Shown here piece by piece: positions 18,720 through 27,227 of a stretch of DNA of 64,000 bases. The notes under the pieces were generated by a model, which was not told the origin of the DNA, ran no database searches, and worked only from the letters and a program-made list of their open reading frames with translations. This DNA is from Desulfoluna sp. (GTDB taxonomy: Bacteria > Desulfobacterota > Desulfobacteria > Desulfobacterales > Desulfolunaceae), in NCBI RefSeq assembly GCF_030145185.1, contig NZ_JAQYWB010000007.1, positions 1 to 64,000 on the forward strand, given 5' to 3'. Each line of letters begins with the position of its first letter. Within the stretch, counting starts at the first letter, position 1. The translations under genes were made by a program, and so were the position numbers.

Positions 18720-18917
18720 ATGGACGTGATGAAGGACAAATGGCTGACCATTGATGAGCTGGTAGCCTATCTTAAGATGGGGCGGACCAAACTCTACACA
18801 ATGGCTCAAAAGGGAGATATTCCTGGCTGCAAGATCGGTAACCAGTGGCGCTTTGATCGTGAAGAGATCGATGAATGGATTAAATCTGGGCGAGCTGCCG
18901 ATATGAGTAAATCTTGA
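18720..18917 (+). CDS. excisionase-family (MerR-type) HTH DNA-binding protein
   Basis: A 65-residue protein consisting almost wholly of an excisionase-type winged HTH: LTIDELVAYLKMGRTKLYTM (helix-turn-helix), then GDIPGCKIGNQWRFDREEIDEWI (wing and last helix). Such small proteins act as recombination directionality factors or as local regulators of defence and restriction operons. AGGTGA six bases before the ATG fixes the start. The SIR2 gene follows after 60 bp on the same strand, so it may be the first gene of the cassette and its regulator. No integrase is nearby, which argues against a phage excisionase role here. Confidence 0.8.
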   Translation: MDVMKDKWLTIDELVAYLKMGRTKLYTMAQKGDIPGCKIGNQWRFDREEIDEWIKSGRAADMSKS

Positions 18918-18977
18918 AATTGTGGACATGACATTACGATTATATGGATTCCACGTTTATATAGAGATAGGCGAATA

Positions 18978-20078
18978 ATGAAACCGCAACTGACAAAAGA
19001 GATCGCGTATAAAGCCCTTCAAAATTTTTTCACCCATAAACCCTTTGTCCTTTTTGGCACCGGGACCTCTTGCGCCGTGGATAAAAATTTTGGCATGGGG
19101 GCATTAGAAGCCTATCTAAAAGATGAAATCCCCAAGGTTATTCAAGATGATACCCAGATAAGTGAGTGGGGGAAAGTGTTGGAGGCGTTGAAGGATCATG
19201 GTGATTTCGAAGCCTCCATGAACTCCATTCAAGATGAGACGTTGCTTTTTCAGGTAATTAACAAGACAGCTGACTTGGTCTCACGTGTAGACCGCAAGAA
19301 TGCGTATTTAATTTTAAATGGGACGATTAAATGGCCTGCCATCGGTTTGCTTCAACGCCTTGTGGAACGGCTTCCTGAAACGGATCGTACCCTTCATGTG
19401 GCGACCCCTAATTATGATTTGATGGCTGAGTATGCATTCGTGAAGGCCAATATCCCTTACACAACTGGCTTTTGGGGAGGTGTGTTGCGTAAGCTTGATT
19501 GGACGCAGGCTGAGCGACAGATGACCAGACCTGAAAAAATGGTGAGTGGACGAACTAAGGTGGCCTATATAACCCGGGTAATAAAACATCTTCGTCTTTA
19601 CAAAGTGCATGGGTCGCTGAATACCTTTGTCCATGACCACCAAGCGGTGGAAACGGATATGTGGAGTGTGGTTCCCAAAGGTGTGGAGAGACTTATGATA
19701 ACACCTGGGACGTCGAAACATGAAAAGCTTCTTGGTTGCAGGGACATTCTCCTTAAAGATTATGATCGTGCCGTCAGTGCGCACAGCGCCTTTCTCTTTC
19801 TTGGCTTTGGATTCAACGATAAACAGTTGGTAGACAATGCCATTGGAGAGAAGCTATCCTCACAATGTTCTCCGGCCTTGATCATTACGCGCGACAGTAA
19901 TCCTCGGATTGAAGCATTGCTAAAAGTAAGCCCGAAAACCTGGCTTGTATGCAAGCATCCCGATAATGATAATTCTTCTACCGTTATCAAAAATTCTCAA
20001 TATATGAATGACCTTATTTTGTCGGATAGCAGGCTTTGGCAATTCGACCACTTTACATCTGAGATTCTCGGAGGCTGA
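18978..20078 (+). CDS. SIR2-like NAD-hydrolase domain protein
   Basis: A 366-residue protein with the SIR2-like layout: nucleotide loop FGTGTSCAVD (G27-S31), TPNYD (N145, D147), a candidate catalytic histidine in KVHGSLNTF (H211), and the late Rossmann motif FLGFGFNDKQL near residue 272. SIR2-like proteins of defence systems (ThsA, DSR, SIR2-HerA) destroy NAD+ on phage infection. The next gene, starting one base after the stop, encodes a HerA ATPase, matching the known two-gene SIR2-HerA module in which the two proteins co-assemble. Domain calls are from motifs; NADase activity is inferred. Confidence 0.8.
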   Translation: MKPQLTKEIAYKALQNFFTHKPFVLFGTGTSCAVDKNFGMGALEAYLKDEIPKVIQDDTQISEWGKVLEALKDHGDFEASMNSIQDETLLFQVINKTADLVSRVDRKNAYLILNGTIKWPAIGLLQRLVERLPETDRTLHVATPNYDLMAEYAFVKANIPYTTGFWGGVLRKLDWTQAERQMTRPEKMVSGRTKVAYITRVIKHLRLYKVHGSLNTFVHDHQAVETDMWSVVPKGVERLMITPGTSKHEKLLGCRDILLKDYDRAVSAHSAFLFLGFGFNDKQLVDNAIGEKLSSQCSPALIITRDSNPRIEALLKVSPKTWLVCKHPDNDNSSTVIKNSQYMNDLILSDSRLWQFDHFTSEILGG

Positions 20079-20079
20079 T

Positions 20080-21816
20080 ATGGCACTTTTTGAATTCATT
20101 GATAACGCACATCTTCTGGGTACGGTCAGGGAAGTGGATACCCGCAAAGTCTCCATTCATGTCAAAAGTGATGAAGACCTCCGGAAGGCGAGGGTAGGGC
20201 AGCTGGTGTCACTTCAAATTCCAGGTGGTGTTGAAACCTGGCTTATCGGTTTGATAGATAAGGTGATCAAATCGGTCGCCATCACCCCGCCAACAATGAA
20301 TTCGGAAGAGGTTGAAGAGCTCGAACTTGAGGGTGCAAGTGAGGAGGTCGTTAATACGGTGCGTTTGACGTTGGTGGGTACGGCGCGTTGGGATGCCGCA
20401 ACAAGCCGAAATGTGTTTTCTCGATCCCTCATGCAGGTGCCGGAGATCGAGTCTCGATGTTATGTCCTTCAGGACAAGCAGCTTGAGTCATTTATGAATC
20501 TTCTTGTAACAGCTGGAGATACGGAACACTCCCTTGCTCTTGGGGTTTATGCCATGGATGATTCAGCAACGGCGTATTTGGATGGAAATAGGTTTTTCCA
20601 GCGGCATGCTGCTCTGCTTGGGAGTACAGGCTCTGGCAAATCGTGGACCGTTGCTTCCATTTTGGAGCGGGCCTCCAAACTTCCCACATCAAATCTTATT
20701 GTTTTTGACCTGCACGGTGAATACAGAAAACTCAGTTATGCACGGCATCTTCGCATTCCCGGTCCTGAAGAGTTGGGGCAATCTTCAGACAATCTTCTCT
20801 ATCTTCCGTACTGGCTTTTAAATGCCGATGAGATGCAGGCGATGTTCATCGATCGGTCTGAATTCAGTGCCCACAATCAGGTGATGGCCTTTCAGGATGC
20901 CGTGATAGAAGAGAAAAAGGCTGTCTTGCAGGAGCTTGGAAAATCAGAGGTTTTAAATGCCTTTACTTTGGACAGCCCCATTCCATTTTCCATCGACCGT
21001 GTGGTCACGAAACTGACAGATCTTAACGAGGAGATGGTACAGGGTGCCCGGGGGCTCAAGCAGGGGAATTTTTATGGTCAATTCAGCAGGCTCCTGACTC
21101 GCCTCCGAAGCAAGTTGAGCGATAAACGATACGGTTTTCTTTTTCATGCTCCCGAAAAAGCACACCATTACGATGCCATGGCAGCCATGGTGCACCAGTT
21201 GATGGATTACAAATCGGACAAGGCACAGGTCAAAGTCATCGATTTTTCCGAGGTGCCTTCGGAAATTTTGCCGGTGATAGTGGCGCTTGTGGCTCGGATT
21301 GTCTATCAGGTTCAGTTCTGGACCAATCAGGAGACGCGTCGTCCTATTGCCCTGGTTTGTGACGAGGCTCATCTTTACTTGCCTAAAAAAGAGGGCCAGA
21401 ACCCTGTGGAAAGGCGAGCCATTGAAGCCTTTGAGAAGATCGCCAAAGAGGGGCGGAAGTACGGGGTGGCCCTTCTCATTGTCAGCCAGCGACCGTCGGA
21501 TGTGAGTACCACGGTGTTGAGCCAGTGCAACAATGTGATTGCCTTGCGGCTGACCAATGGAGATGACCAGTCAACAGTGAAGAAATTGATGCCTGAAAGC
21601 CTTGAAAGTTTGCTTGATGTGTTGCCTATTATGGATGTCGGGGAGGCCCTGGTGGTGGGGGATGCGGTGCTTCTTCCAAGCCGGATCAAAATTACCGAAC
21701 CCACAGAGAAACCGTTGAGTGCGACCATCGATTTTTGGTCGGAGTGGCAACAGGATGCAGATCAACCCGATTATGTGCGTGCGGTTGAAAACATGCGTAG
21801 ACAGGGGCGAGGTTAA
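20080..21816 (+). CDS. HerA-family ATPase/translocase
   Basis: A 578-residue protein of the HerA/FtsK-like superfamily (DUF87). It has an N-terminal HAS-barrel-like beta region (about residues 1-110), Walker A GSTGSGKS (from G181), FDLHGEYRKL, Walker B LVCDEAH (D428, E429) and the sensor block SQRPSDVSTTVLSQCNNVIALRLTN, which is diagnostic for HerA. HerA forms a hexameric ring; in SIR2-HerA defence it complexes with SIR2 and may control its activity. The start at 20080 follows GGAGG that overlaps the end of the SIR2 gene. The next ATPase gene begins immediately after the stop. Confidence 0.9.
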   Translation: MALFEFIDNAHLLGTVREVDTRKVSIHVKSDEDLRKARVGQLVSLQIPGGVETWLIGLIDKVIKSVAITPPTMNSEEVEELELEGASEEVVNTVRLTLVGTARWDAATSRNVFSRSLMQVPEIESRCYVLQDKQLESFMNLLVTAGDTEHSLALGVYAMDDSATAYLDGNRFFQRHAALLGSTGSGKSWTVASILERASKLPTSNLIVFDLHGEYRKLSYARHLRIPGPEELGQSSDNLLYLPYWLLNADEMQAMFIDRSEFSAHNQVMAFQDAVIEEKKAVLQELGKSEVLNAFTLDSPIPFSIDRVVTKLTDLNEEMVQGARGLKQGNFYGQFSRLLTRLRSKLSDKRYGFLFHAPEKAHHYDAMAAMVHQLMDYKSDKAQVKVIDFSEVPSEILPVIVALVARIVYQVQFWTNQETRRPIALVCDEAHLYLPKKEGQNPVERRAIEAFEKIAKEGRKYGVALLIVSQRPSDVSTTVLSQCNNVIALRLTNGDDQSTVKKLMPESLESLLDVLPIMDVGEALVVGDAVLLPSRIKITEPTEKPLSATIDFWSEWQQDADQPDYVRAVENMRRQGRG

Positions 21817-23742
21817 ATGAAACGCAATACATTTGGAATCAACGTGGATGAGGGGATCGCTCTTACCACGGATGAGGAGTTTGACCAACTTTTTGTCGAT
21901 GTTGACTCAGAAGCGGCGGTAAAACTGGAAGCCTGGATGAAAACAGGTCGACTGTCTGCTCTTTTCGGGGGGCAGATTGGTTGCGGTAAAACAACGCTCA
22001 TTGAATACATCTTTAAGAAAACAGGGTGCCTACCGGATATTACCTTCCATTTTGATAGAGGGAGCCTGAATCTTTCATCCATTGATGCTTGGTCAATCGT
22101 ATTTACGGGCTTGTTTAAATACATTGCTGAGATGTCACATGAGTCTATTCCTCTGATTCCCAAAGATTTTTGTGGGATTATTGGTAATAATCCAGAGGCT
22201 ATTCTTCAGTCTGTTTCACAGATTCGGCTGGAATCTTTTTCTACTGAGGCTCGTGAGAAAAATAGACGATTCAGCGATCTTTTAAACTCGATTGAATCTG
22301 ATTTATCATCATTTTTCGAGACCATTGTCGCTGATTTAGAATCCAAAAGAACCACCCCGTTGTTTTTTTTCGCCTCCGGTATTGATAAATTTGAGCCAGG
22401 AACAACAGCCTTTTATGCCTTAAGGGAGGTGGTTTATCCTCTGTCAGAAGAAAAAACCCTATTTGAGGCCAATGCTGTTCATCTTTTTTTGAATGAGCCC
22501 CTGATGATGGCTGCAGATAAAATTTATCTTGCAGCATGGGATACGCCCCAAATCGTGGAGATGCTAAAAAAACGCCTGGGTGGATATGCCAATGCCTACG
22601 ACAAGGAGTTGCCTTTGATCGCGGAGTTTTCGGCGGGCATGCCGCGGCAGGCACTTCGACTTTTGGACTCATTTTTAGCTCATAGGAAAAAGGCAGCTAA
22701 CTTTACAGAAGCCTTTACTCAGGCCGTGGCCCAATCGAACCGGGATTTTTTTGCATTTGCCCCGAGGCCGGAACAGGACCTCATGGCTGCGGTGTCCAAA
22801 AAGGAGATGTTGGAAACGAGTTTGGTGGGTGTGCCTGGGGACTCAGCCACCGCAAAAAGGGCTGTTTTTGGCAACTGGATTGTGTTGAAAAGCCCCGCCG
22901 CAGAAAGTTGGTGGAAGGCATCCATAAATCCCTTGATCAAGGACACCTTTGTAAAGGTCACCCCTGAGGAGCCGGAAAGGGTTTTATTGAGAGAGTACGC
23001 TCAGCAGCAGGGGATGAGTGATTTTGGGCTTGATGTGAGGGTTGATTCTTTTAAAGGAAATCAGATCTTGCAGGATCAGTTGGAAACGCCCATAGCCCAT
23101 CGGATCTTGCAGGATCAGCTGGAAACGCCCATAGCCCATCAGATCCTACTGGGTCAGTTAGAAACGCCCATAGCCCTTAATGTGACCGAGATTCTCGATG
23201 CGATTTCCAGTGCGTTGTTGTCGGTTAATCGATCGGACCGTGTGATTGTCGCCTACGAAGACAAAGCCATAGCAGGTGTGGTGCGGGCCTATTTTGCGGC
23301 GAATTCCAATGCGTATGAATATCAGACGTGGAAACATCACAGCCTTCGGGGTGATTCCGAAATTTCGCCGCTTTTTCAGCTCATGGAGATATTTTCCGAG
23401 AATGCTGCTGATATTATTTCCCTCGATTTTGTAGGAGATTTTTCCCAAGAATCCTTGGATGAATTGAATGTACGAAGAGATTCATTTCTGGACAGGCAAC
23501 TTATCTGGTGGATTCCCAAAGATAAATTGAACACGTACCTCGCACGGTGGACTCAGCTGAGGCAGCTTTTTCAGGTCTTTGTTTTGGAAGAGGACTTGAG
23601 AAGATCCCTGAGCGTCGAAGAGATTGAAGCGGATCTTGATTTCATGGCGGAGCTTGTGGATTCAGAAGGGACGGCACCTTTTTCTTATGTCCAGAATTTA
23701 AAGGTTGTTCTGGCGTATCTGAAAGGGGTGAATCATGGCTAA
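21817..23742 (+). CDS. P-loop ATPase of STAND/Orc1-like type, third gene of the cassette
   Basis: A 641-residue protein. Visible are Walker A GGQIGCGKTT (K58), a Walker B-like strand LFFFASGIDKF (about residues 180-192, resembling the hhhhDGxDK of STAND and Orc1/Cdc6 ATPases), and AGMPRQALRLL (about 273-283), like the sensor-2/winged-helix junction of such ATPases. The C-terminal half is unassigned and includes three tandem copies of a 13-residue unit, ILQDQLETPIAH (residues 416-454). The start codon abuts the herA stop and its end overlaps the next gene by eight bases, so the genes are tightly co-expressed. I know no such partner in classical SIR2-HerA pairs. It may be the sensor or a regulator. 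Confidence 0.7.
   Translation: MKRNTFGINVDEGIALTTDEEFDQLFVDVDSEAAVKLEAWMKTGRLSALFGGQIGCGKTTLIEYIFKKTGCLPDITFHFDRGSLNLSSIDAWSIVFTGLFKYIAEMSHESIPLIPKDFCGIIGNNPEAILQSVSQIRLESFSTEAREKNRRFSDLLNSIESDLSSFFETIVADLESKRTTPLFFFASGIDKFEPGTTAFYALREVVYPLSEEKTLFEANAVHLFLNEPLMMAADKIYLAAWDTPQIVEMLKKRLGGYANAYDKELPLIAEFSAGMPRQALRLLDSFLAHRKKAANFTEAFTQAVAQSNRDFFAFAPRPEQDLMAAVSKKEMLETSLVGVPGDSATAKRAVFGNWIVLKSPAAESWWKASINPLIKDTFVKVTPEEPERVLLREYAQQQGMSDFGLDVRVDSFKGNQILQDQLETPIAHRILQDQLETPIAHQILLGQLETPIALNVTEILDAISSALLSVNRSDRVIVAYEDKAIAGVVRAYFAANSNAYEYQTWKHHSLRGDSEISPLFQLMEIFSENAADIISLDFVGDFSQESLDELNVRRDSFLDRQLIWWIPKDKLNTYLARWTQLRQLFQVFVLEEDLRRSLSVEEIEADLDFMAELVDSEGTAPFSYVQNLKVVLAYLKGVNHG
23062..23178 (+). repeat. 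three in-frame 39-bp tandem repeats
   Basis: Three consecutive 39-bp units encode 13 residues each (core QLETPIA, always GAAACGCCCATAGCCC in DNA). The third unit has diverged at its start (ILLGQ). High nucleotide identity indicates a recent expansion, so the copy number may vary between strains. Confidence 0.9.
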
Positions 23743-24445
23743 AGCGAAAGGCATGGATGAAAAAATAATTCGGGCTTACCTTTGGCAGGATATTCTCAGA
23801 CTGGCTTTTTCTCCCTCTAAGACGAGTGATCAAAAAACGTGGTTGCTACTTTATGGGCGTAGCTTAAAAGATTTTTGGGGGGTAGAATCGTATCCGAGTC
23901 TTCCCGGGCGCAAAGGTAAAGGACCACTATCAGGCGAAGTCGATTCTTGCGCGGATTTTGGTGTTACTTTTGAGTATGATATTACAACCGATCAAAAGTA
24001 TGGTACCACATGGAATCATTATCCACCCTCTCAAGAAAAACAACCGATGTGGGTTCATGATGTGGATGGGAAGTATTTCACTATTCCAGTTCAAGAGTTG
24101 CTTACGGCCCATGGTTCACGAAATGACGCTGCCCGGAAGATGAAGTCAGAAGATGTGTCATTCGTTGTCGAATCTATGATTTTTCATCCAATGTCTCACC
24201 AGCATATCGATAGCAAAATCATCATGGATGATGATACCGACGAAATGAAAAAGAAGAAGCATACAATACGTATTGGTGGGGGTATTTTAAACCCCTTTCA
24301 TTACCTGTTCCATCTGAGAGTCCAGCTCTGTTTGGATCAGAGAATAAAAAATCTGGAGAAGGCGCGTTTGAAAGATCTTTTTACCACTGCGATAAAGACG
24401 AATAGCCCCATTTCGGCCAATGATTTGATGAGAGTTCCATCATAA
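23735..24445 (+). CDS. unknown protein, fourth gene of the cassette
   Basis: I do not recognise this 236-residue protein. It is predicted soluble, without a signal peptide or membrane helix. It has an aromatic-rich central part (MWVHDVDGKYFTIPVQEL), a strongly charged stretch DDDTDEMKKKKH, and a C-terminal amphipathic helical region. The ATG overlaps the end of the preceding ATPase gene by eight bases and follows AAGGGGTG, so it is translationally coupled to that gene and functionally tied to the cassette. It could be an effector, an adaptor or a target-recognition subunit; nothing in the sequence decides this. Confidence 0.65.
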   Translation: MAKAKGMDEKIIRAYLWQDILRLAFSPSKTSDQKTWLLLYGRSLKDFWGVESYPSLPGRKGKGPLSGEVDSCADFGVTFEYDITTDQKYGTTWNHYPPSQEKQPMWVHDVDGKYFTIPVQELLTAHGSRNDAARKMKSEDVSFVVESMIFHPMSHQHIDSKIIMDDDTDEMKKKKHTIRIGGGILNPFHYLFHLRVQLCLDQRIKNLEKARLKDLFTTAIKTNSPISANDLMRVPS

Positions 24446-24475
24446 TCACAAAATGTATGGATAACGAAATTGACC

Positions 24476-25066
24476 ATGAATACATTTGAAAAATGCCCCT
24501 GGTGCGGTGAGACCCCTGTCTATGTGGCGTATCATGACGAAGAGTGGGGCGTTCCAGAGCGCGACAGCAGAAAGCTTTTTGCCATGCTGCTCCTGGAAGG
24601 ATTCCAGGCCGGGCTCTCCTGGATTACGGTGCTCAAGAAGAGGGAACACTATCTTGAGGTGATGGATGGGCTCGATCCGGAGAAGATTGCACTCTATGAT
24701 GAAACGAAAATCGCGGCGCTTCTGACCGACCCTGGGATTATTCGAAACAAGCTGAAGGTACGGGGTGCGGTGAAAAACGCAAAAGCGCTTCTGGCTTATG
24801 AAGCCGAGGTCGGCTCTTTTTCTGACCTTCTCTGGAGTTTTACCGGTGGGAAGACCCTGGACAATGGGTTTGTCTCCATAGAGGAGGTTCCGGCCAGCAC
24901 TCCGGCGTCTGATGCCATGAGTAAGGACCTTAAAAAACGTGGATTTACCTTTGTGGGGTCCACCATCTGTTATGCGTTCATGGAGGCCGTGGGAATGGTG
25001 AACGATCATCTGGTGACCTGCCCGAGGTACCGGGAATTGGGCGGGGTTAAAACCAGAATCAGTTAA
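24476..25066 (+). CDS. tag: DNA-3-methyladenine glycosylase I
   Basis: A 196-residue glycosylase that excises 3-methyladenine from alkylated DNA. It has the zinc/N-terminal block CPWCGETPVYVAYHDEEWGVP and the active-site region LEGFQAGLSWITVLKKRE typical of Tag, with the C-terminal GSTICYAFMEAVGMVNDH block holding the remaining zinc-site residues. The start at 24476 is chosen; a TTG six bases earlier is possible. Only 30 bp separate it from the unknown cassette gene, so read-through transcription is possible. It most likely belongs to the ancestral mutY-tag-photolyase repair neighbourhood. Confidence 0.92.
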   Translation: MNTFEKCPWCGETPVYVAYHDEEWGVPERDSRKLFAMLLLEGFQAGLSWITVLKKREHYLEVMDGLDPEKIALYDETKIAALLTDPGIIRNKLKVRGAVKNAKALLAYEAEVGSFSDLLWSFTGGKTLDNGFVSIEEVPASTPASDAMSKDLKKRGFTFVGSTICYAFMEAVGMVNDHLVTCPRYRELGGVKTRIS

Positions 25067-25209
25067 GCATGCGCGGATAATTTTTAGAAGAACCGGCCTA
25101 TTTTTAATGTGGCTGGCCGAAACGATGAGTAAGTCCGCTTTTTGATATGCTTTTGGCTCATCTTAAGCTTGCAGTATAAATTCTGTACACTGGGTATTGT
25201 TGGCAACCT

Positions 25210-25366
25210 GTAGGATGGGCAAAGGTAGTGCCGTGCCCATCTGGCGCGGGTGCAACCGATCACACCGGGGAGAGATGCTGCGTCGTCAAAATTTATACAA
25301 TTTTCAGCGTTGTGGGTTTCCCGACTGCCAGATGGGCACGCTTCGCGCTTTGCCCATCGATGCTAC
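25210..25366 (-). repeat. family C element, copy C2
   Basis: A 157-bp element, inverted relative to C3 (38948-39104). Ends GTAGGATGGGCAAAG and CGCTTTGCCCATCGATGCTAC are inverted repeats; each end is itself a hairpin with a GATGGGCA/TGCCCATC stem. The photolyase stop codon (25363-25365) lies within its right terminus. The remaining 25067-25209 holds no feature. Confidence 0.7.
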
Positions 25367-26754
25367 GCTTGTTCTGCCCTCACCAGCTCTGCCACCCTCT
25401 CAACATACCCTTCAATATTGCATTTTCGTTTCAGGCCTGAGGCCATCATGGACCGCACCTTCCCAAAACCGGGTTGGTTGGGCCAGGCGCGGTCGTGGAG
25501 CCCGAAGATCCAGCCTACCCCGGCGTAGGAGTTGGGGTCCCTTCCGTCCAGAAAGTATCGGTTGTTGAGGTAAAGTGCTGTTTGATAGGCCTCCTTGGCA
25601 TCGCGGTGCCATTCTAAAATTTTTTTTCCCCAGTACATTCGCATGTAGTTGTGCATGAAGCCGGTGTGGACCATCTCGGCCATGGCGGCGTTCCAATAGG
25701 GGTCATGCGTGGCACAGGCCGTGAGCTGCTCCCGGGTGTAGAGGTCTTTTTTGATGCCGCGGGCAGCCAGAGTCTCTATCGCCCATGCAGGGGCTGTCGC
25801 TTCGAAGGTGTCGTAATCGGGTTCATACCAGGCGTAATTGACGGCCAGCTCCCGACGGACGATGAGCTCCTCGATAAAAACAGCCACGGAGTCTGAATGG
25901 CCTGCGTCGTTATGGCTTACGGCAAGGGCTGCTTCTATGGGGGAAAGCTGGCCGAAGTGGAGGTAAGGGGAGATTTCAGATATGGCATTTTCCTCGGGGC
26001 GGTTTCGATGGGTGGCGTATCGTGGAAGGCCCTCATCAACAAAGAGGTGCAACCGCCGGAGGGCTTCTTTCTCTCCTCCCTTAAAACGTTCGGTTGCCCC
26101 CACGTCGCGGTCTACATGGAAGCTCCCCGGAAGGGATTTTAAGGGATTGATTCGGTCCGAAGGCAGCAGGGTAGACGGACAGGGATTTTCAATGGGCGTT
26201 GGGACAAGCCCGATGAGATAGCGATCCAGGAGCCTCTCAATTTTGGGGCGAAGGGTCCGGGCTGCATACTCTCGTTTGATCGAAGCAACCTCCACCGGAA
26301 TCACGGCATCCGATTCTACCTCCATAACGGGGCAGGGGATTCGTTTTGCCATCTCTTTTCGCCACATCCTCTGATGGCGAAGATAGCCCCGATCACAGAC
26401 GAGAAAGGCGGCCTCTTCTCCCAGCTTGATGGCTGCGTCTACCGGGGTTCCGTTGAGGATGCAGAAGCCAATTCCCCGTTCATCCAGTCGTTTCATCACC
26501 TCAACGAGACCCTCCATCATAAAGTGATAGTGGCGGTATGTGGCCTCGGGGTAAGCTTCCATGAGGCCAAATCCTACGAGAAGGGGCAGCCCGAGTGTGT
26601 TTGCCTGACGGACCGCATACTCCAGGGCATGGTTGAAACGAGTGCGCTGACTTTGTTGCATGAGGTAGAGGACATAGCGTCCCGGTACCGGTTGGGTTTC
26701 GTTGAGACGGTGGAGGCGACTTTCGTCGATGAAGGGGGTTGCGGTGATGACCAT
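25363..26754 (-). CDS. class II CPD photolyase
   Basis: A 463-residue flavoprotein that uses blue light and FADH- to repair cyclobutane pyrimidine dimers. Class II features are RELAVNYAWYEPDYD, MHNYMRMYWGKKILEW, LNNRYFLDGRDPNSYAGVGWIFGLHDRAW and the end block GKVRSM. The N-terminal alpha/beta antenna domain (VLYLMQQSQRTRFNHALEYA) is complete. It is convergent with tag. A light-dependent repair enzyme in a presumed strict anaerobe suggests exposure to lit surface habitats. The TAG stop comes from the end of repeat C2. Confidence 0.92.
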   Translation of the reverse strand: MVITATPFIDESRLHRLNETQPVPGRYVLYLMQQSQRTRFNHALEYAVRQANTLGLPLLVGFGLMEAYPEATYRHYHFMMEGLVEVMKRLDERGIGFCILNGTPVDAAIKLGEEAAFLVCDRGYLRHQRMWRKEMAKRIPCPVMEVESDAVIPVEVASIKREYAARTLRPKIERLLDRYLIGLVPTPIENPCPSTLLPSDRINPLKSLPGSFHVDRDVGATERFKGGEKEALRRLHLFVDEGLPRYATHRNRPEENAISEISPYLHFGQLSPIEAALAVSHNDAGHSDSVAVFIEELIVRRELAVNYAWYEPDYDTFEATAPAWAIETLAARGIKKDLYTREQLTACATHDPYWNAAMAEMVHTGFMHNYMRMYWGKKILEWHRDAKEAYQTALYLNNRYFLDGRDPNSYAGVGWIFGLHDRAWPNQPGFGKVRSMMASGLKRKCNIEGYVERVAELVRAEQA

Positions 26755-26954
26755 GATGATCTCCAGAGCCCTTTTTTGATGGCGTGTGTCTGCTTTAAAG
26801 GTATGAAATCTATTTTCTCACGATTGCGGGATCAGGGCAATGAAGATGCAGAGGGTTGAAGAGACAGGACGATACGCTCGGCTGTGGTCGGGGTATCCGT
26901 TCCGGGGGCAGGAAAAGGGGTTCCACGGCTTTGTGGGGTGAGGTAGGTTTAGAA

Positions 26955-27115
26955 GGCGAAAGGTGAAAGGTGAAAGGCAATAGGCGAAAGGCAATAGGCA
27001 ATAGGCAATAGGCAATAGGCGAAAGGCCAAGGGCGATAGGCAAAGGGCAAAGGGCAAAGGGCGAGGGGCAAAGGGCAAAGGGCAAAGGGCGAGGGGCAAA
27101 GGGCGAGGGGCGAGC
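26955..27115 (+). repeat. heptamer tandem array H1 (23 units)
   Basis: Exactly 23 consecutive 7-bp units in one register without a slip, of the form GGCRAWR (GGCGAAA, GGCAATA, GGCAAAG, GGCGAGG). Subtypes are clustered: GGCAATA on the left, GGCAAAG/GGCGAGG on the right. It lies between the photolyase start and the small membrane protein gene. The rest of 26755-27227 holds no gene. Confidence 0.95.
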
Positions 27116-27227
27116 GTTAAACGTAAAAGATCGATTGGCGTATTGAATGTCGGGTGGGTTCATGGTTTTTTGTAAAAGGATCATATTCGGGTTTCGTTTG
27201 TTTTGTTGACGTATCATATGGGAAATC

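Noticed and set aside
18720-18917. Interpretation of the small HTH protein as a prophage excisionase.
   Set aside because: No integrase, att repeats or phage structural genes lie nearby; a regulator role for the following operon fits better.
26955-27115. Possible CRISPR array because of dense direct repeats.
   Set aside because: Units are 7 bp without spacers; CRISPR repeats are 23-45 bp separated by unique spacers, and no cas genes are present in the window.
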